DNA of 9,077 bases from Phycisphaerae bacterium (GTDB lineage Bacteria; Planctomycetota; Phycisphaerae; UBA1845). The stretch's first letter is position 1. Each line of letters begins with the position of its first letter. The stretch lies in contig JAJDDU010000427.1 in NCBI GenBank assembly GCA_029260155.1, positions 1-9,077 of the forward strand. Reading direction: 5' to 3'. The position numbers and the translations under genes were made by a program. Shown here piece after piece: positions 7,095-9,077 of this stretch. Below the pieces are notes generated by a model, which worked only from the letters and a program-made list of their open reading frames with translations, searched no databases and was not told the DNA's origin.

Positions 7095-7589
7095 ATGCGG
7101 CGGATTCAACTCATATCGGTGCTGGTGATTGTCGGGCTGCTGTGCGGGGTGACCCGGGCGGAGGGGATCTGGCAGTGGACGCACGAGGCCAGCGGGAATG
7201 GGAGGTCGAACGTCTTCGACGGCGGCCCGCCCGTCTTCGACGAGGGGGTTACGATTGGCCCCCGCGACGCGGGAATGTCATTCGGTGCCACGGATTCGAC
7301 CGGACAGGGGAGTTTCTCGGCGCGCGCCCGCGCTGAAGGTGGTTCGCACATCATTACGACAGCCGACGACTCGTTCCGGTTTGATGTTCGTTTCCTCGTG
7401 GGCTACTTCCCGTCGGCGTTTCCAGGGGGTGACAATCCCGGCGGAGAGGCCGAGGGGCAAATCTCCTCGGTGATCGAGTTCGTCATGCCCGCAGACGAGA
7501 TTGCCCAGACCGATCTTTACCTCGCATCTGATGAATCGTCGCACTTGACCGGTGCGGAGCTTGTGATTGACCGAGGGCATACCGGCTAG
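7095..7589 (+). CDS. Exported protein fused in frame to a short-chain dehydrogenase tail (chimeric ORF)
   Basis: The 164-residue product has two parts that do not belong together. Residues 1-22 (MRRIQLISVLVIVGLLCGVTRA) are a classical signal peptide with likely cleavage at TRA|EG. Residues 23-~131 are a Gly/Ser/Asp-rich, beta-type sequence ending in AEGQISSVIEFVM, reminiscent of secreted planctomycete proteins with no known function. From about residue 132 the sequence becomes ADEIAQTDLYLASDESSH, then LTGAELVIDRGHTG and stop. That is the C-terminal signature of classical SDR oxidoreductases (EIA..xxYLASDESSxxTGxELxVDGG), complete with a stop at the usual place. An exported protein has no use for 33 residues of a cytosolic Rossmann enzyme, and the SDR catalytic and NAD-binding parts are absent. 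I read it as a recombination product, probably non-functional or with a truncated exoprotein. Expression from the strong RBS is possible. Confidence 0.7.
   Translation: MRRIQLISVLVIVGLLCGVTRAEGIWQWTHEASGNGRSNVFDGGPPVFDEGVTIGPRDAGMSFGATDSTGQGSFSARARAEGGSHIITTADDSFRFDVRFLVGYFPSAFPGGDNPGGEAEGQISSVIEFVMPADEIAQTDLYLASDESSHLTGAELVIDRGHTG
7488..7589 (+). pseudogene. 3' fragment of a short-chain dehydrogenase/reductase (SDR) gene
   Basis: Residues 132-164 of the preceding ORF match the SDR C-terminal consensus: EIAxxxLYLASDESSxLTGAELVIDxG followed by a few residues and a stop. R160 replaces the second-last Gly of the usual VDGG. Only about 33 of an expected ~250 residues are present. No TGxxxGIG cofactor motif or YxxxK active site lies upstream in any frame I followed. 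It is a remnant, not a gene. Confidence 0.75.
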
Positions 7590-7927
7590 AGCAGACCTCT
7601 ACCCTTGGCGGTGAGTTTTTTGGGCACTTTCAGCCGAGCCCCGACGGGGATTGGGGCCATGATTACGAAGATGATGAACCGGGAGGCCCCGGTGATTTCG
7701 ATCCGGGAGATGCTTATGCCGACGAAAACCGGTGGCGCCAAGAGATCGGGTTGCCCCCCTGGCCTACTCCGTGGCCAAAAGCGCCGTGCCGCGATAGGAC
7801 TGGCTCTTACGACTATCGTCGCGATCGCGTGGGTGATGAGTTCATCGAGGTACGTCATTTGGTCCCACTACATCGACGAGGAGTCGGCGTACGTCGGAAA
7901 AATAAAGATCCACGGTGGGTTGATTAA
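7571..7927 (+). pseudogene. Orphan open frame without a start codon, acidic Gly/Pro/Asp-rich
   Basis: One frame off the chimeric ORF, reading is open from just after a TGA at 7568 to TAA at 7925-7927. The first ~60 codons give a protein-like peptide including GGEFFGHFQPSPDGDWGHDY and, later, PGDFDPGDAYADENRWRQEI, then LPPWPTPWP. There is no start codon or RBS. The second half overlaps the zinc-ribbon gene in another frame and is surely not coding. It may be the displaced 3' part of the exported-protein gene or a piece of a third gene; chance remains possible. Confidence 0.3.
7705..7709 (+). promoter_or_regulatory. Ribosome binding site that decides the start of the second zinc-ribbon gene
   Basis: GGGAG is followed by a 6-nt spacer and the ATG at 7716. 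An ATG at 7710 abuts the site and a TTG at 7605 has no such site, so 7716 is preferred. Confidence 0.55.
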
Positions 7928-8222
7928 GGCCTGGACGCAAGATGGCGTAGTTGCTCACCACTTGGAGGTCGGATCGTCCAAGCGAAGTCTTGGGTTCGAG
8001 TTGCCACGCGTTAGGCGATGGGTGGGCACTCGCCACTCACTGCTCGTCATACCGCTGTGGTGCTTGCTCGCTGCGACCGGGATCCCTGCCGCATGGTATG
8101 TTCGTAAGTGCCGCGTGCCGAAGGACCACTGTCCCAACTGCGGGTATGACCTGTGCAGAAACGTGTCCGGAACCTGTCCCGAATGCGGAGTGCCAATGCT
8201 GGAAACGCTCACCGAAGAATGA
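7716..8222 (+). CDS. Zinc-ribbon membrane protein (C-terminal CPNCGYD...CPECG, two helices)
   Basis: This 168-residue protein of unknown function has two hydrophobic helices, about 26-43 (AIGLALTTIVAIAWVM) and 107-127 (HSLLVIPLWCLLAATGIPAAW). The ~60-residue loop between them is probably extracytoplasmic. After the second helix a basic stretch leads to a zinc ribbon, CPNCGYDLCRNVSGTCPECG (C139, C142, C154, C157). This two-helix plus ribbon plan recurs in many planctomycete genomes. The ribbon sits at the C-terminus here and at the N-terminus in the protein at 4284-4763, and nothing outside the ribbon looks shared. The frame is open back to 7605, but that stretch is better explained by the neighbouring fragments. 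It is followed by about 55 bp of plain spacer and then the MITE-like element. Confidence 0.75.
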   Translation: MPTKTGGAKRSGCPPGLLRGQKRRAAIGLALTTIVAIAWVMSSSRYVIWSHYIDEESAYVGKIKIHGGLIKAWTQDGVVAHHLEVGSSKRSLGFELPRVRRWVGTRHSLLVIPLWCLLAATGIPAAWYVRKCRVPKDHCPNCGYDLCRNVSGTCPECGVPMLETLTEE

Positions 8223-8278
8223 GCCATGCGGTAGCCCAGGACTGGCGGACTCCGGGTTGGGTTCGACTTACGCCTGTT

Positions 8279-8287
8279 GTCCCTATC
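8279..8287 (+). repeat. Left copy of 9-bp target-site duplication
   Basis: GTCCCTATC abuts the left end of the inverted-repeat element and recurs exactly at 8500-8508 against its right end. Confidence 0.7.
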
Positions 8288-8499
8288 GGGTGCATCCCAT
8301 TCTGGGTGGCAATGCTGAGTGCGCCGCTCTATGCGGGCGAAGTCCTCGTCGAGCGTCATTCCGAGCGCATGCGAGGAATCTAGCCGGTACACCATTCCAG
8401 CTAGATTCCTCGCATGCGCTCGGAATGACGGGGCGCCCCTGTTCCAGCGCGCTGCCCGTGGCCGACCGTCGGAAACGCCACCCTTATTGGGATGCACCC
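8288..8499. mobile_element. MITE-like non-autonomous element, 212 bp
   Basis: The ends are an imperfect terminal inverted repeat of 23 bp: the left end begins GGGTGCATCCC and the right end closes GGGATGCACCC. About 20 of 23 positions pair (8288-8310 against 8477-8499). The element is flanked by the perfect 9-bp direct repeat GTCCCTATC, as expected for a target-site duplication made by a transposase. It has no transposase or believable ORF inside, so mobility would need help in trans. The centre holds a second, longer palindrome. Each end also contains its own short GGGTGCATCCC-type hairpin. I cannot name the parent IS family. Confidence 0.7.
8354..8430. repeat. Perfect 31-bp-arm palindrome (REP-like), nested in the MITE
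   Basis: Arms 8354-8384 and 8400-8430 are exact reverse complements over 31 bp, around a 15-nt loop (8385-8399). The core, CATTCCGAGCGCATGCGAGG, resembles palindromic intergenic repeats met in many environmental genomes. The spurious peptides it gives (for example CHSERMRGI-like strings) are a familiar annotation artefact. As RNA it would form a very stable hairpin and could stop or protect transcripts from either side. Confidence 0.9.
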
Positions 8500-8508
8500 G
8501 TCCCTATC
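8500..8508 (+). repeat. Right copy of 9-bp target-site duplication
   Basis: GTCCCTATC is identical to 8279-8287 and abuts the right end of the element. Removing the element plus one copy restores a continuous sequence. Confidence 0.7.
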
Positions 8509-8682
8509 ATAAGCTCCGTCCGGCGCGTTTTCTCCCAACGAACCTCGATAATGAGCGAATCCGTTGGGCAGTACAACCGACGATTCTCCCGACGTAGTCG
8601 TCTTCGAGCGCGCCGATTTCGCGGAATCGACTTGCACCCGCGCAGGCCGATCAGACGCACTCAAGGACTCTCGTGCGCGCGA

Positions 8683-8781
8683 CGGTTCAAGCTGCGCGGC
8701 GATAACGATGACGCGGTCGATGCACTCTCGGCGAATCAAGCCGACGATGCGCTCAACGAACGGATTCTGCCAGGGCGATCG
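8683..8781 (-). pseudogene. Remnant of an IS3/IS481-type DDE transposase (integrase core)
   Basis: Read on the minus strand, the 33 codons give RSPWQNPFVERIVGLIRREC followed by IDRVIVIAAQLEP. This is the block around the third catalytic residue of rve-type transposases (SPWQNxxxERxxGxxRRECxDxxI). The Glu of VER has an Arg seven residues on, as in the family's E(7)K/R pattern. Nothing of the two Asp-containing blocks is present. The same frame continues for ~45 codons towards 8542 with weak resemblance to transposase C-termini (ARESLSASDRPARVQ, then VVLPNGFAHYRG), after an apparent internal deletion; that extension is uncertain. The fragment starts about 27 bp after the yidC stop and lies upstream, on its own strand, of the MITE. 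Confidence 0.65.
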
Positions 8782-8808
8782 CTGTTGCTGAACCGGATTG
8801 TGCCGGTG

Positions 8809-9077
8809 CTATTTCTTGCCCTTCTTCTTCGTGGTGGGAGATTTGATCTTTTGGGCCTCTTCGGCGGCGTTCTTCAACTTCGCGAACAGCGATGGTCCCT
8901 TGTCTTTCTTCGGTTTTTTGGGGGGCGCCGGCTCTGCTGTTTCCTCGTGGTTTTTGAGCTCCTCGATGTGAGCCCGGATGCGCTTCTGCTCAAGCATGCC
9001 GAAGAAACTGCTGGTCCCGATGTAGAGGTTCAGCCCGCTGGGCATGTTGTAGAAGAACAGCCCGAAGAACAGCGTCA
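8809..9077 (-). CDS. yidC: Membrane protein insertase YidC, C-terminal part (5' end beyond window)
   Basis: Inserts and folds inner-membrane proteins, alone or with SecYEG. Only the last 88 residues are in the window, and the frame stays open to the window edge. The sequence FFGLFFYNMPSGLNLYIGTS is the typical last transmembrane helix of YidC/Oxa1 proteins (FYxxPSGLxLY). It is followed by FFGMLEQKRIRAHIEELKNH and a highly charged cytoplasmic tail with KKPKKDKG and KKKGKK, of the kind that contacts ribosomes in YidC/Oxa1 homologues. An internal ATG at 9043-9045 is just the Met of NMPSG and is not the start. Just beyond the stop there is no terminator-like hairpin; transposase debris begins instead. 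Confidence 0.85.
   Translation of the reverse strand, partial: TLFFGLFFYNMPSGLNLYIGTSSFFGMLEQKRIRAHIEELKNHEETAEPAPPKKPKKDKGPSLFAKLKNAAEEAQKIKSPTTKKKGKK

Noticed and set aside
7955..8497. Minus-strand open frame of 180 codons across the MITE and palindrome
   Set aside because: It is formed by the repeats themselves and by the antisense of the zinc-ribbon gene; the FRAHARNLAG-type peptide is a known artefact of this palindrome.
1..9077. CRISPR array, tRNA or rRNA gene
   Set aside because: Reading through, I found no regularly spaced direct repeats and no tRNA or rRNA-like conserved sequence; absence was judged by eye only.

Overview
The window looks like chromosomal DNA of a GC-rich, Gram-negative planctomycete-type bacterium. 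Four things point there. A secreted protein ends in a dockerin-like EF-hand module of the kind common in planctomycete exoproteins. Two small membrane proteins carry the CPxCGYD...CPECG zinc ribbon that recurs in planctomycete genomes. There is a Kdo transferase (WaaA), so an LPS-type outer membrane is expected. The YidC C-terminus has a lysine-rich tail. The assignment is by recognition only; no database search was possible.

Layout, left to right. Positions 1-843 (+) hold the 3' end of a secreted dockerin-type protein. It converges on citrate synthase gltA (863-2167, -). A 216-bp divergent region separates gltA from endonuclease IV nfo (2384-3280, +). The stop codon of nfo overlaps the stop codon of an HDOD-domain signalling protein (3277-4158, -). 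A second divergent gap leads to a three-helix zinc-ribbon membrane protein (4284-4763, +), which converges on a short co-directional pair: a four-helix CopD/HemJ-like membrane protein (4777-5247, -) downstream of waaA (5300-6604, -). A gene-poor, G-rich gap follows (6605-7094).

The stretch 7095-8808 is different in character and looks like a scrapyard. A secreted-protein gene (7095-7589) runs in frame into the last ~33 residues of a short-chain dehydrogenase. An orphan open frame without a start follows. Then come a second zinc-ribbon membrane protein (7716-8222), a 212-bp MITE-like element with terminal inverted repeats and a perfect 9-bp target duplication, a perfect 31-bp-arm palindrome nested inside it, and a remnant of a DDE transposase. 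The last gene is the 3' end of yidC (8809 to the window edge, -).

The housekeeping genes do not form one pathway: TCA cycle entry, base-excision repair, LPS core synthesis and membrane-protein insertion. They are arranged mostly as alternating convergent and divergent singletons, with waaA and the CopD-like gene the only likely operon. No complete undescribed system is apparent. The most informative novelty is the recombinational debris between waaA and yidC.
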